Counted from the stretch's first letter, positions 11,877-25,318 are shown. The stretch is DNA of 64,000 nucleotides from Notospermus geniculatus (GCA_002633025.1 NMRB01000568.1:226338-290337), one strand, 5' to 3'. The notes: generated from the sequence alone by a model not told the origin. Program-made: numbers and translations.

Positions 11877-14800
11877 CCGCTCGTCAGCACTTGGCGATTG
11901 TCCTAGGGAGAATTGAGAGTGATTAACGAAAACTAATCACATCGGAGAACATCTTAATTAGTGCAAGTAGTAAACTGACGGCTTTATTGGGCCAATTTAC
12001 CGCGTCATTTACGCGTTTGTCTCTCCTGCTGCATTATCCTAAATGGCCAATTTAACAGAATTGTATCAATACGCAGAAACGCTTTGCATCATGGGATACA
12101 TTCCTCATCATTCTAATACAGCACCGGAAAAGAATTCAGTGCGCGTTCAAATGGCTTAAGTACCGCGGTAAAATCCCGTAATGAATATTAAGGAATTTTA
12201 TTTGAACAAATTTAATCACAGAAGAATGGTGCTGAGCTCCAAGTGCCAAGAAAGCGATGGTTTAAGTCCCGTTATAAATGCGAGAAGGACCGCTGAAGGC
12301 TGCAGCCCTCACTGCATCACTAAACTGGATTAATCACCTCGACAACTTTATCTAATCTCAATTTCATTTGATAATTAACTTACTCTAAGATAACAGGCCT
12401 AATTAACGCCGGCATTTACCTAATTAACGCGGCTATTTAACTATATATTGGTCGCGGCGTCGATTAATCATATTTGGTAAATTCATCGCCTGGCCAAGAT
12501 GGCGGACGCAGCTGCGTTCCCGTCGTCCAATCATCGTCTGCAAACACACCACACAATTACGAAAAGATTAAACGGACATCTCCGAGTGACGGAGAAGGCA
12601 ATTTGCTAATTTAATTTTCAATTTCTGGCCCATTAGTCTTTTGGGGTTTGAGCTAGTCTTCCGCTGTGAGATATTTGTATACACGCCAACGAGATCACGA
12701 GATGACGAGAATAAGAAATAGATTGCCATGTGACCTCGTCCCCAGGATAAGAAAAAGAAATCGATGGCGGTGACGTGCTGACGAAATGATGAGATTTTTT
12801 GGCCTGGTGGCTTGTCCAGAAAGCAAAGGCAATCCTTTTTCGCTTTTTTCTCAGACTTTGCATGATCATTTAGTGATTTCTGGGATGGTTGTTCGGTGGA
12901 CAGTGCTGCCATCATTTTTTGTCGTCCTGCTCCTGAAATGTAAACAAAAAATGTCTGTAAAATATTAAATATTTGAAATATCTGAATCAATTTGAATTTG
13001 TGAATAATTAGGCCTAAATGTCAGTGGCAAATTGGCCTACATTAAAAAACGAATCATCAAAGGAAGTCAATTCACTTTTCACATGTTTTGATTTGAGATG
13101 TCCTCAGGGGCGGTAAAAAAATCATCGGCTTCAATCTGAATTATCATCTGAACCGTCGTCTGCTTAATGGCGTCATCGGCTCAAATTCGGAAAAGTCCGG
13201 AGGTGTTCGGAGATGACGCAGAGTTGAAAAGAAAACGAGCAACAAGAACGAAAAAAACTGCTGTTTTTCTGGACGCTTTTCTCAAAGTTAGACCTTTATT
13301 CCGTGGCCTCGAGTTGTTCTACTCTACTCAGCGCGCCTGCTGCCGAGGTTGTGGCAGTCTTAGCTAGTCGCTTCCCATGATATATATTAGCCTTTTCAAT
13401 TTGATTGGGCATTAGGCTCCGCTGGGCCCAGAAACCCGCCATTAATCTCACTAATGAATTGTTTACGCGGGACGTCATGACCGGAGAATGTGATGAAAGC
13501 GGAGCTAGCCTCGCATTCACAGCCGCTCATAGTGATCAAGCCATATATTCACAGCCGCCAAGGAGCATTTGGCAGCGTTGTCGTCCTAATTTTGCTGTAA
13601 AGCGAATTTGAGTGGAAGGCAGATCTAATTAATTGCAGCCGTTTTTCGCTGATGTTCGGGCTCTTGGGTCTTAAGGAGGATTTTCTTGAGGAGATTAGAC
13701 GCGGGGGAGAGGGACATCTGGGGCTGGGCGAAATATCGTCAAGTGTGGCCAGGAATATATTAGAGACGGACGACGAGCACATCTTCAACTGTTGACAAAA
13801 TGGCGCCCACTTCACTTCACAGTTTGTAGCAGTAATAATCTTTCAAACACAAGTGCCGCGTCTTAAAAATAATCGGGCGTTGTATCACGTCACTTTGATA
13901 CAACACCGCGCCTTCGAATCAAGATACATTTATTCAAATAATGATACGACAAAACACTTCATCACATGGCGAGAAACACTAATCGAAAACAATTTCACAC
14001 ACGATTTATCAACAAAAATGATTGATTATGATCGGGTCACGTGATTGTTCGCCAGAATTTCTCAAGCCGTAAAGCGGACAGTTCTGTCGTCTGCTCTTTG
14101 AAGCGTCAACAAGGCAATTGTTTACCGAGTAGAAAATAACACGGTTTAACACTGTGAAAATAAAATTGCTACATATTCACGATTAGTTGAACAAATTTCA
14201 AAAATTCACAAACGCCCAATGCCGAAAATACATCCTTCCATTGAAAATAACGACCGTATCGCAGCGCCTGCTCTCAGAGAAAATTGGCCATTTGGGTCTC
14301 ATTCGCCTGGGTGGATATAAATGGCGACCCGGCTCGTTTATGGGCGGAACGATGGATTCAGCATTTCACGCTTGTTGACAAATTAATCGGCTAGATTGAT
14401 TAGATTTGAATAATGCGGCCAGTCGGTGGGAGAAATATGCGAGAGGGGCAAAATAATCAGGCGAATTACACGTCTCTTTTCCGTTAATCACGGAGTGGCA
14501 CTCTAGAAAACAAAAGGGATGGCTCTTGCTAATATATTCATTACTTCCCTGTTACAATGACTCAGTTAGTGTAATTTGGGAACGGAATGCCTGATGTGAA
14601 GTCGAGCATTCGTAGATCCATTGGAGAGGAAGCGAACGAGGCCTGGTGTGGCAGGAATAGTAGTCCGACCGATAAATATCCGAATACAAAATGATATTTT
14701 TCTATTCTAATGTTGTGGTTCGGACTTGAGTAATTTGTGTTTTAAACACATGAAGACATCTTGAAAAACACAATTTCAAATATCTGCATCTATTCACCTT

Positions 14801-16924
14801 GCTTTTATTGCAATAAACGTCAAAGTGATTTTAAGTCCCATCCCACAGCGACAGTAGTCTCGCGCAATGCGGACGCGCAATCAGAGCCTCGTTTCCGCCC
14901 GTGTTGACATTGAGACTAATCCAGCGCCTCGATTGATGTTCCAATTAGTGTATTAATTAATCTTGATCGATACCATAATTAACAAGTAAACACGTTCATG
15001 TTGATTAAACACAACTTAATCAATCATCCCTCTTCAGAAAGCAAATCTCAAAACTCGTATCATTCTGACAAAACGATGTTAAAATTACTGACAAGCTTTC
15101 TTCTCAGACTGTTTGTAGGAGAGAACGAGTCGCATTATGAATTATCTGTGACAAATCCAGATTTGACGAGGGTTCTCATCAAATCCCGGAAATCGCTCTT
15201 CAGTCAAAGGAGGTTTAGATCACTCTCCAGTCAAAAGAGGTGTAATCGTTCTCAATAAGATGCGTTAATGGCGTCGGTTTATTTTCTGTTTTTAGCGGTA
15301 ACCAGGCAACTGTTTTAATATTGATTGAGTTCGTCTGCGATCTGATTGAAACAGTCTTTAACAGTGATCAAACTATGTGCGGATCGTTGGCCTGACTTGA
15401 GAATCCCCCACACCAAAGAAATAGTTCCCTGCGGCAGTAAATATTTTGTGGTGATTGGGTTCTCCGACCTCCATCTCCTAAATTTTCGGAGAATTCCGAC
15501 TTCTGCCGAAGATGCCCGATTGCCATCAAGTTCCGAAAAGCACAAATTATTCATTCGACTCCGAATCGTTGTTCATTGAATTATTTTCTGAGAAAGACGC
15601 CTGCCCGGTCAGTGGAATTTTGACCGAGAACACGTGATTACGAACACTTACGACGACGCGCCGAAATACTACATGTATCACGACAACCACAACGAATTTC
15701 AGTGGTGCCCTCTGACGACGGTTACGACTTACGTCTGTCACCTCTCTCGAGAGCCGGGCTTGAGAGGTCCTGGTCAACACGTTTTCCATGAAGCAGGATC
15801 AAAACCGCCGCTGCAGCCCACCCAAGACCAAGCAGCCTCTCTGAGCCGTATCCTGACTACCGAGTCGCGCGCCGCCAATCGCATAACACCATCTCACAGG
15901 CCATTGCATCCCCACCCACCCTTCAGAAGTGATGTTTAATTTAATTCCCAGCGAATACCATCGCACAAAGCGGCCATCACTCCTCTCCAAACACTGTGTA
16001 TACAGCATAATAAAAAGCGTCTTAATTTACCTAATCTTCTGGTATGCTAATTTAATAACAAAGTGGGTAATAGCGCGGAAAATTACCGCCAGCCCCGGTG
16101 CATTATCTGCTCAAACTAATCACGACAGGCGTGCATATTTCCGCGCTTGCCGGGCTCCGGTCGATAGCCAACGACATGTCATTCCCGTAATGGATAATAT
16201 TAAATCTTTCATACACAGTAAGTTAGCTGGTGATTAAATTATAATATGACTGGCGGTATGTCCCGGAGGATTCATCGCCTAGAGCTACGGTCCCCGAGGA
16301 CTTTCCCCCGGAGCTAGCGGGCTAATTTTCCACTCAGCTAGCCATTTATCGCTTGATTGATGCCCGGAACGGGAACACATCGGATTGAATTGAAACGCGC
16401 GCAATCACTTTATGTATTTAATATCGGGTAAGAAGAAGATAAAATGACTTAATCAACAAATTTCATTTCGGCGACAAATCAGGGTTTTGCCGCCATGATT
16501 TGCCGACAGGCCGTTTCGGGAGTAATATTCGCCTAATGCGGTTGTTTGTGGCCCGAAATATTCTGTTGAGGCAATTTCCGACCGGGGGAATTCGATTAGG
16601 ATGAATTAGGCATCTTTGATCTCTGGCCAGCTCGTCATGGCGCAGTCTAATGTTTGTGGACTATAATCCAATTTCATATTCATTTAGTTGATCAGCAGAC
16701 GACAGGACGAGGGTAGAGACGTTGGTTTTGATTGGTCGGTTTGGAAAATTTGCGAGGTGGTGAGAGGCACGGGTAAAATATTCCGCGGTGATCCCCGGGC
16801 TATTATGTTTTATTTTGTTGAAAAGAAAGCCCACCAAAATGTCAAATAAGCTGGTAATTTATCGTGAATTCATTGAACTTTCATGTAAAATGTATTCAAC
16901 AGAATTCATTGAATGTTTTTCAAT
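11877..16924. other. Mnx intron 1, no gene seen; TAAT-rich
   Basis: Many TAATTA/ATTAAT words, densest at ~12330-12480 and ~14930-15030. No foldback beyond the degenerate one at 14855. May hold cis-regulatory sequence; this is inference from composition only. Confidence 0.3.
14855..14918. mobile_element. Degenerate TAGTCTCG foldback (tentative)
   Basis: Outer ends TAGTCTCGCGCAATGCGG and ATTGAGACTA match the family termini but the interior does not pair well. Confidence 0.4.
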
Positions 16925-17092
16925 AGGAGCACGAGCCGCGCTTATTGCCAAAAGATGGCAGCAAAGTTCCAGCGGACCAATACAAAAGACAGATCTCCTG
17001 ATTGGTGCTCAATCAACCAAGAATGGGTCCGTTACGCATTTTATTGGGCCGTGGTGACTCCTATTGGTCAACTCACTGACAGCTCCTGCTGA
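16925..17092. repeat. Dispersed ~170-bp repeat, copy 1
   Basis: Reverse complement of 48584-48752. Shared words include TTGCCAAAAGATGGCAGCAA, AGCGGACCAATAC and CTGATTGGTGCTCAATC. The two copies lie in different genes' introns. Family unknown. Confidence 0.75.
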
Positions 17093-18282
17093 ACGACGAT
17101 AGTGTTACGAAAATTGTAACTACATGTACAACACATTATTACATCGGACGTGAAACTTCACGGGGCAGCTTTCACTAGGCCTGGTGAAAATAACCCTCAA
17201 TTCTCATCAATCATTGGCTGAGAAAGTTTCAGCTGCAGCCAATCACAATTCTCGTCTCATGTACTCTTTGGTCGGTCCTCTACTTTCATTTGCCGCAGGT
17301 GACAATCCAATCAGAAACGAGTAACGCAGCAAGTTAGGATTCTACGTATTTAAAAGTTAAAAACCTTCTTTTTCCCAGTTTTGATGCCAATGTCATGAAT
17401 ATACAGCATCCGGCTGACTTGATTTGAACCAAACCGTAAAATTTTCCAAATGTGATTTTGGCACCGCGAACGAGCCATCACCTTATCTCATCTCGCCTTT
17501 GGACACATTTCCTATGATTAAATGCCAGAAAAGTATCCCAGCATTTTGAATTAAGTCACATCAGGCGGAAAACACGCCGTCAAATTCTTTCCGATGTGAT
17601 AACACCGCATAGTTGACTTGTAATGTGAACCGTAACACAAGCAAAAGAGAAAACTAGTCGAAGATGCAGAGATCTCCGATTCGCGGAGGCGAGAAAGTCA
17701 TTTGCGATTCACTGCACATGCGCACCGATGGATGAATTTGCATATTGGTAATGGCGGTGTCAGCGGACGCGACAAACCTCAGATTTGAGGAAATTGCATG
17801 TACGGATTCAATCTGGTCTTCTTTCCTGCAAATTAGTTGGCTGATTGCTGAATGACATCATGTCCGGATTGGTTGTCACTCACAACAGATTGTTTTTACG
17901 CTCGGTTTGCCATTGTGCGCGAGCCTGGGCAACGCGGCGAAAAAAAACGAGACGGCCCACACAGAGACGCGTTCGGCAAAAGAAACTCGCAATCAAAGTA
18001 ATCTGGGATTTGATTATGTTGTCAATTCGTGAATAAGACAGATTAGACAAATGAAAAACACAAGTAGCGGATCAATTTAGGGAGGAAGTCAAGATGTAAC
18101 GTTTGGATATTAAACATTAAAGGAATGTTACGCCCCGCTGTCTCACTTCATGCAGTCATTGAATAAAATATCTTTTGTGACAATGTTCTTGACACTTAAA
18201 GCATCTGTGACGGAGTAAACTTTGACTAAATTGACTTAGGCATGTGTCAAAATGTTTTAAGATTTAAAAATTTGCATTGATT

Positions 18283-18618
18283 TAGGGATCATCTCAAAAT
18301 TGCTTGATGTCCAGAGAGACGAAATTTTTCCGTCTGGGGGAGGGGGTCATACTTTCCTGACCAAAATTTCATCTTTTTTTAACTTGGCATCACGTGTAAA
18401 TTAGAAGAAAGAAACCAGAGAACTGCCAATATAGGAAGATTATCATGTTTTATCATGTACCCTACTGGTCCTCCATAGAAACACCAAGTAATTCTGAAAT
18501 AAAAGTGTTGATGCCAGACATATGACTTTTTTCGTCATTTAGAGGTGGAGGGGGTCCAGAGAGAGATAAAAAAATTACGGTCTCTCTGGGCATCAAGCAA
18601 TTTTGAGATGATCCCTTA
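18283..18618. mobile_element. Foldback element in Mnx intron 1
   Basis: A 336-bp element with ~50-bp arms (TAGGGATCATCTCAAAATTG and CAATTTTGAGATGATCCCTTA). Ends about 175 bp before the homeodomain exon. Confidence 0.85.
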
Positions 18619-18793
18619 CCTTTTGTCGCTCATTTTGGAACTTGTGTTCTTGTAATTTCTAGGATTTTTAATTTCTTACAATTTAAATACATGTACATGT
18701 AGATTATTTCTTTAAATTTATACTTTCTCAGGACACCAATCGTTTCTCACTTAACATTTTTTCTTAATTTTCTAAAAACTTTTCTATTTTCAG

Positions 18794-18954
18794 GCCAGGG
18801 TCAACACAGCCTAATCGGCAAGACCCGGCGACCACGGACAGCCTTTACGAGTCAACAACTACTGGAACTTGAGCGACAGTTTAAGATGAATAAATACCTC
18901 TCTCGGCCGAAAAGATTCGAAGTCGCCACCTCTCTCATGCTGACAGAAACACAG
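18794..18954 (+). CDS. Mnx: Mnx coding exon 2 (N-terminal 44 residues of the homeodomain)
   Basis: Acceptor TTTTCAG precedes 18794 and donor CAG/GTAGGC follows 18954. The 161 nt complete the phase-1 Gly codon of exon 1 and end in phase 0. The exon codes a short linker (QGQHSLIGK) and homeodomain positions 1-44: [20 protein letters not shown], then [19 protein letters not shown] and TETQ. This is the Mnx-class sequence, nearly identical to vertebrate MNX1 ([10 protein letters not shown] against ELEHQFKLNK). The intron falls between homeodomain residues 44 and 45. Exon 1 lies 16.2 kb upstream. Confidence 0.95.
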
Positions 18955-18983
18955 GTAGGCGGGGGTTTGGGTTAGATAATGTG

Positions 18984-19129
18984 GAGGTTTCGAAATCAAA
19001 CGATAAACCAAAACTTTACGACAACATTATTTTTCATACTACACATTAACCAGATTTTGCATTGCATTTTCGGCACAAAAATAAAGTTGTCGTTAACGTT
19101 TACGTTTATCGTTTGATTTCGAAACCCCC
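18984..19129. mobile_element. Foldback element just after Mnx exon 2
   Basis: Arms GAGGTTTCGAAATCAAACGA and TCGTTTGATTTCGAAACCCC, ~40 bp each. Starts only 29 bp after the exon 2 donor. Confidence 0.8.
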
Positions 19130-20970
19130 TATTTTGGTTATATCTCCGTACAGGAGACACGTCTCACGGAGGGCGGGGAGACAGGGCGCCATTGAATAAA
19201 TTGCGTCTTGAAGCAACTCGACGGATCTGTCGCAGATCAAAAACCACCACGCGCAGGTCGACATTTCAGCGATTGAGAGGAACTCGGAGCAACTGGCAGT
19301 TACCTCGAACAGCAGGCGCAGGTCGACGGATCTGAGTGGAACTGGAGACAAGTCGCCGAAAAGTAGAACATGGGCAACTCGAAGCAACTCGCGGGAACTA
19401 GCGGATCCGGCAGTTGCTCGGAGACGCAAGCGCGCCCAGGTCGACAAAATCGGCAACTGATCAGTCACTCCGAGTTGCTTCCATCGCCGGAAAGCTAGTT
19501 GCCGCGAGCTGCTTCCAGACGCAATGTCGACCTGTAAGCACCTTTAGATCCTTTATGTTCAGTTGAGGAATCCTGTGATAAAACTTAGGCCTATCGCACA
19601 CAAGCAAGACATGGTGACGCAAGAGAATCCAGACGACATCCAAACCACGTGACATCAACAAACACCAATTCTGACCAATCAGCGCTCGGAGACTTCAAAA
19701 CGGTCCACGTGTTGCTGCATCTATTAAAATGCTGTTACAATATGTGATTTATTTCACGATATGGTCAGAATTTGCATATAAAACGATAAGGCATGTTTAT
19801 CATGGTCATTTATCACAAGAACAGCATCAGTTACTTGACTTTGTTCGTCACCCCTCGCATAGCAGTCATTCTCAGTAAATCAATTTAACACCTAATAACA
19901 GTTTCAAAATGATGTATGTAGTAGCCTACATCCTTTGATTTGAGGTATTGGTAGGCCTTAAAGTCCTAGTTGAACGTACTTTTTTTACACCTTTAGAAAG
20001 TTAGGGGGTATAATGCTGATCAAGATACCTTTTTGTTTCATTGAAAAATTCCAACTGGTTAAAAAGTTGTAACATATTTAATGGATTTGGTCAGAGGTGA
20101 ATGTTGGGCCTAATCTGATGACGTCATTGCAGGAATTTGCATAATCAGCATGCATTGTAGTGCTGCAATGGACTTATGCAACTATTTTTGTAAGAGAATC
20201 AAGTGAGAAATTTGTCAATTAGTAAATATGTAAATGAAAATGAACTTTATCTCCACATTGGATGGCTCACATTTGATTTCTTTTATCCCTGCAATGACAT
20301 CGTGCATAAATTAGCATTTTTTATCCTGGCTAGTCCCTACCTCTACGGAAAATAGCAGTGGCATTTTCACGTACATATTCCTCTATATCTCCCAAACTAC
20401 TTATCAGAATTTGATAAAACAAAAAGCAAAATGTATCTCTTTATGTATTCTATACACTTCAGTAACAATCTGTGTAGTCAATTATTGGATCCAACTAGGA
20501 CTTTAAAGTCACTTCTTTACTGTTACACCGGCAAGGTGTGAATGTTTAAACTAGATTGAATCAGTAGTCACGGTGAAAAAGGAACCAACGAGCCTTTCTG
20601 GCATTTAAAATCTCACCAAAGTTTTAGAGTAACCTTGGAGGAATTAATTCCTCCAAGGAATAACGTTATCTCTATAGAGTCAATAACTTTTCACAGTATC
20701 AAATACTTCGGTTTCATTCAAAGTTGCTACAGTAACGAACGTGTATTTTCTATACATAACTTTGTATTAGTATAAACGAAATGGTCATTCTTCGGCTGAC
20801 ACCGGTTTTAAGCATCGGTGCACGCATATGCTATATTTGACCGTTTAACTCGAACTTTGGAACACATTTAAAGACGATAATATCGAATCTCGAGGACCTA
20901 TTCTCGCTTAAATTGTGTTTAAACAGATCATTACTGAATTGAACAAACAAATTGATATGACATATCTGTT
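19130..20970. other. Mnx intron 2, no gene seen
   Basis: 19140-19560 is GC-rich with repeated GCAACTCG, GGTCGAC and GGATC words, an unclassified repeat. The remainder is AT-rich with nothing recognised. Confidence 0.4.
20632..20657. repeat. Perfect 26-bp palindrome
   Basis: CCTTGGAGGAATT reads identically on the other strand across a TTAA-like centre. Part of the word recurs at ~21405-21415. Confidence 0.6.
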
Positions 20971-21269
20971 GAGTATTTGACAAGTTTTCAACTGTTGATA
21001 AGCTGGTGAGGTTTTAGACACGTTCGGGGGCTTCATGTATCTATATCAAACAAACCGCCGAAGATGAGTGGGCCGCAGGTGGCTCGAAAATCATTAATTA
21101 TCCTGCTTTATATCACGTGATGCCTTTTGCTTTGACCTCCAATTTGACCCGCTATGTCTCCAATATTTCCCGGTTGCGAAATTTTTATTCCCACCACATT
21201 TTGGACTTAGAATATTTTTTCCTCCAAAATATAACGAGCAAAGTGCGAGGAATGGAAAAGCTGGTGTCG

Positions 21270-21345
21270 AGAGTGGGATTCGAACCAGCAACCCTGTGAT
21301 CAGCAGGCAAGCGGCCTACCACCAAAGCTAACCAGCCATCGCTGT
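21270..21345 (-). repeat. tRNA-derived SINE head, copy A
   Basis: Minus strand: box A GCTTTGGTGGTAGGCCGC and box B GCTGGTTCGAATCCC. It looks like a decayed tRNA gene. The allelic copy at 31438-31500 is closer to the functional form (AGCTCCGGTGGTAGAGCGC). No terminator run is obvious. Confidence 0.55.
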
Positions 21346-21696
21346 GCCTGCAACCGAAACCGTCTTGATGTCTTCCGTCAAATCTTGGAGAAATTTTTTA
21401 ATTCCTCCAAGGTCAAATATAGGTCTGATTTGCAAACTTAGTGACTGCTGACCTAACCAAAACCTTTATGGCTCTAACCCTAATCGTTCCCCTGCCTTCC
21501 CAAACCCCAAACACGCGCGGAGAAATTGTGTTTTGAAGGAGAAAACTGCTGTGTACAGAGTTTAGTAGTTTGTGTATCAGCCGCTGGATGGTAGTGAAAA
21601 ACGTGGTGGGTAAAAATTTCGCTTCCCGATTGCAACATTATGATTTGAGAGAAGTTTGATGAAAATTTCAGTAAAAACATCAATACATCTGCTAAC

Positions 21697-21812
21697 CAGG
21701 AGCCATGTTCCAGAAGCCATCGTTAGGTTAACGATGTCGTTAAAACTGGGAAAATGCATAGCGTAACGACATCGTTAATAACCTTACGACGGCTTCGGGA
21801 ACATGGGCCCTG
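21697..21812. mobile_element. Foldback element present only in copy A
   Basis: Arms CAGGAGCCATGTTCCAGAAG and CTTCGGGAACATGGGCCCTG, continuing through CGTTAGGTTAACGATGTCG. No counterpart in copy B. Confidence 0.75.
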
Positions 21813-22464
21813 ATTAGTTATTGTTGGAAGGAAAACTGTGACTACATAGCACACAATAATTTGCGTAATCTGCGCCCCCTACTGGTGTAGAATGTCATCA
21901 CATCAGAAAAACCGATCTCCTGCCGCATGCAGTCGTAAATTTTTGTGGCAATTGTCACCCAGGTTTTTCCACCCTCACGTAAACTTAAAACATAGCCAGG
22001 CAATTTGATTGGCTAAAATGCTTACCACGTGACCTAGTCAGATGATATATGATTCGACGACGCCTTTAAATTCAAATCTATTCCATGCACAGTGGAGTTG
22101 TGAGGTGCTATTCGATTCAAAGAAGTAGCCTATCCCTTTAATGGTGTAGATGACCATGCCAACGATACTGAGGGTGGACTAGTCAAATAATACCGTCACC
22201 CATTAAATTCCACTTAACACAAATATTTTATTGCTCTTTACAAGTCCAAATTATGTCCCTTCCTTATCACATTTTTTTGTGTATCTTGTAATTGAAATTA
22301 ATAAATAAATACCCTATTAACTTTTGATCAACATTTCATATGAAGAGCAACTGATAAGCAGAACTTAACCCCTTCGTTTTGCCCTCACCAAACTTTGCCA
22401 ACGTATCTCTTTCGGCCGCTTTGTTTGTTGTTCTGAAACGTCAGTTTTACTTCGGTCATTTCAG

Positions 22465-22881
22465 GTGAAAATTTGGTTCCAAAATCGCCGGATGAAGTGG
22501 AAACGGAGTAAAAAGGCGGCAGTTGAAGCCAAGACGAAACTCGCATCCGAACGACAGGTGGCAAAAGAGAAAGACAAACAACATAAAGATGGCGGCGAGA
22601 GCACTCGAGGTCAAGGTCATAGCTCACAAACCGGAAGTGAAAACATAATCGCGCCTGCGCAAAAACAGGATTGTAAAGAACCAAACGATATTCACATAGA
22701 CGTTGTGGATTCGGGGAATGTTTTACCGGTAAAACCTGATCCAAATATGACGAACAATAAGGTACCATTTGCAAATGGAGCATACTTAGATAATTCAGCT
22801 TTTTCGCCGGAGCAGGGACAGATGCTTCCACGAGATTTTAGTTTTCACGGCGGACACCAGAGGCCGCATGTGACTGTGTGA
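22465..22881 (+). CDS. Mnx: Mnx coding exon 3 (recognition helix and C-terminus), copy A
   Basis: Acceptor GTCATTTCAG precedes 22465. The exon reads VKIWFQNRRMKWKRSKKAA, which completes homeodomain residues 45-60 (recognition helix 3 with W48, F49, Q50 and N51). A Lys/Glu/Ala-rich basic tail follows (EAKTKLASERQVAKEKDKQH), then a low-complexity C-terminus ending PHVTV and TGA at 22879-22881. Phase 0 joins exactly to exon 2. A second copy lies at 32420-32842. It differs by one extra Gly-Gln pair and two conservative replacements (V to M, Y to F), a pattern of purifying selection or allelic variation. Confidence 0.93.
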   Translation: MKIWFQNRRMKWKRSKKAAVEAKTKLASERQVAKEKDKQHKDGGESTRGQGHSSQTGSENIIAPAQKQDCKEPNDIHIDVVDSGNVLPVKPDPNMTNNKVPFANGAYLDNSAFSPEQGQMLPRDFSFHGGHQRPHVTV

Positions 22882-23580
22882 AATTGTACGAGAATTGGAC
22901 CTAGTCGACCAACATAATAGCTGCAAAGTTGTCTGAATGTTTAAACCTGTCCTAAAAGGGTAGAAATCTCATCATGACGTCACTCACTCAGGCATGCGCA
23001 GAGTAAACTGTTGATCTAGTCTCGCGCAGCCAGACGTTTTGTTGCGCCACACATCCCTCGATTCGCAACAGCGGCTGGATGACCGAGACTAGGGCTAATA
23101 TGATCATTGTGCCAAAAATGGCGGCCATTTAACCGATAACACGGACTGTAGTTTTTCCGTTTTTCCCGCCGACATCGACCCTGTTTGTCGGGGCGAACTT
23201 ACCAAAACTGCCCTTTTCACCAAGCTCTGAATTCGGCGGGCACTTTAGTCGGGGACTTGAACAGAAAATGTACATAGAGAATGATGTAATACCGAATGTA
23301 CAGTTCTGTTGTTCATGTCAAATTGGAAATATATCGTGACGTATTTCAACATCTGTCGCTGCCTCGTTCCTGTATTTGTTTTTATAGCCTACGCCCATCT
23401 TGACTACCAAGGGTTGTGACATCGCTCCGCCCTACGACTACGCTTGCACAAACCCTTGACGAACTTCGCAGTGGTGAGCTGTTTCCAATCGGATGTTCCT
23501 GTTTGTGGACTGACTCCCGCTGTTAGTTATATAATAGGCCCTATTGTTTTTCATCGCAGATCGTTAACATTTGCAATAAA
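22882..23580 (+). promoter_or_regulatory. Putative Mnx 3' UTR and poly(A) signal, copy A
   Basis: Sequence following the Mnx stop. It contains a TAGTCTCG foldback at 23017-23091, so that small element would lie in the UTR, and an AATAAA at 23575-23580. The cleavage site is not visible. Use of this signal is inferred only from hexamer and position. Confidence 0.35.
23017..23091. mobile_element. TAGTCTCG foldback, copy A, Mnx 3' UTR
   Basis: Ends TAGTCTCGCGCAGCCAG and CTGGATGACCGAGACTA. Partner at 33384-33458. Confidence 0.85.
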
Positions 23581-24501
23581 TCTGGACGCTTCTAAATATC
23601 ACGCCAGTAGGCCTATTTCTGTACACCTACCTTCTGTTTTAGAACATTTTCGCTATTTTTTAACAGCATAGTTCATGCGAGTTGTGGGTAAATCGCAATT
23701 GATAGAATGGCTGGAGACTCCTCGTCCCTAATACTTTCCAACCACAAAATATACAGCGGTTAGTTTGTTGCCAACCTGGAGCGAGGTTGGTTAACAAGTG
23801 TCCTGATTGGTGCACGCAACTCGAGGTGCGAGAGAAACACAAATCCCGGCGAAGATCTCCATGGGTTTGTGCGTACGAAGTAGGCCGAGGTAGACACGTG
23901 GTAGGCCATGATGGCCTGCGCCTAAACCACTAAGCCGGAAGTTGGGTGCGACGTTTCAGCAGATACTTGGCAGTTGGCCTCTGGCTAAGAAGATGACAAG
24001 TTTCGGCAAAATGGCTGATCTCATTCATTGTGTTTCACAGGTCGGCGCTAGGCGGCGTTATGGACGCACCAACCTGTGTCCGCACGAGCCGCATCACGCC
24101 GAATTTGGCGTAAAAAGTAATACGCGGACACATCACCGCCTCAACTCGGTAATCACGTGATCTACTACGCCACGAAAGTAAATCCTAAGAAAATAGCGAT
24201 ATGAGGCTTATTTCTTGCAGACTTTGCCAATAATTGACGGATTTGTCATTTCTGATGAGAAATTGTCACAGACATGACATTGTTGAGAAGAAAAGGATGC
24301 TATTTGGGTTTTCACCTCGGCAGCTAACTGTCACTGTGCTGTAACGTAGTGTAAACGTATGTGACGACGCACCAACTAGCTGCCAGTGGCTAACATGACA
24401 TGTACAGCATATCTCACACAAAATAGGCCTATGTATGTCATAATCATGACGGATAATGCGATGCCCACACACGGAGACATCCTAGGTAGGCCTATTTGAC
24501 N

Positions 24502-25190
24502 TATCAATTAATTCTCATATTGTGCGAGATGACGCGAGAGTGGAAGACTGAAGACCTCCGGGTGAAGCTAAGTCCCGGCTTAGACTCTGTGGTCCTGTGG
24601 GCACGCCGAAATGAACGAGATTGGAGTTTCGTAAAAGCCGCGTTTTGTATCAACCCTCCATGGGTTGCACTCGACTGATCAAACGGCCATCATAGCTCTT
24701 CGCAACCTTTCATCGGAAGATCTCGTACTAAACCCCCGACACTTTATAATCCCGATCCCGCACCCCTACCGGATGCCTTCATTCCCCTCTGAGTACGGGA
24801 ACCAATTTGATTAACGACAGAAAAAAACCGCCATCTTGAAACTCAATCACGAAATTAATGGCGTTTAAATGTTTTCGGATCTCGCGTAGTCCGGGTTTAG
24901 TCACGTGACGCCCCGAGACGACTTCTGAATGCGAATCGGCTTCTGGCAAATCCCTGGCTGATTGAATGGAATGGAAAGTGAGTGATTATTAAGTAATGGG
25001 CCGGAATGCTTCATGTTCGAGCCGCCGATTCTAACTCGATCGGTCCCCTAGACGGGCTTTATTAGTGATTAGGTGATTGGCTCGGAATGGAGATGGGGCC
25101 TTATTAATGGTAGACTGATGGAGTAAGTGGCCCGGGCTGAGCGGACGCTCGCTTGAATTCTAATTTCAAGGAGAAGCCTACTAACTGCAC
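24502..25190. promoter_or_regulatory. Nearly invariant block downstream of Mnx (with 34657-35345)
   Basis: Over ~690 bp only about two substitutions separate the two copies, whereas neighbouring sequence differs by several percent and by large indels. The block contains TTAATTAAT-like and GATTAATGG-like words, CACGTGAC and GTGATTAGGTGATTGG. Regulatory function is inference; local gene conversion or assembly overlap is the alternative. Confidence 0.3.
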
Positions 25191-25318
25191 CCTACCACGT
25201 TTCGCAACTTAGCAGTGGATAAGTTTCGCTCAATCCAGGCTGCGCAGACGCATCCTCTCTGATCCCGCCCGATAGAAATCCCGTCCCCAGGCATACATGT
25301 AGTTTCACTTTATATTCG

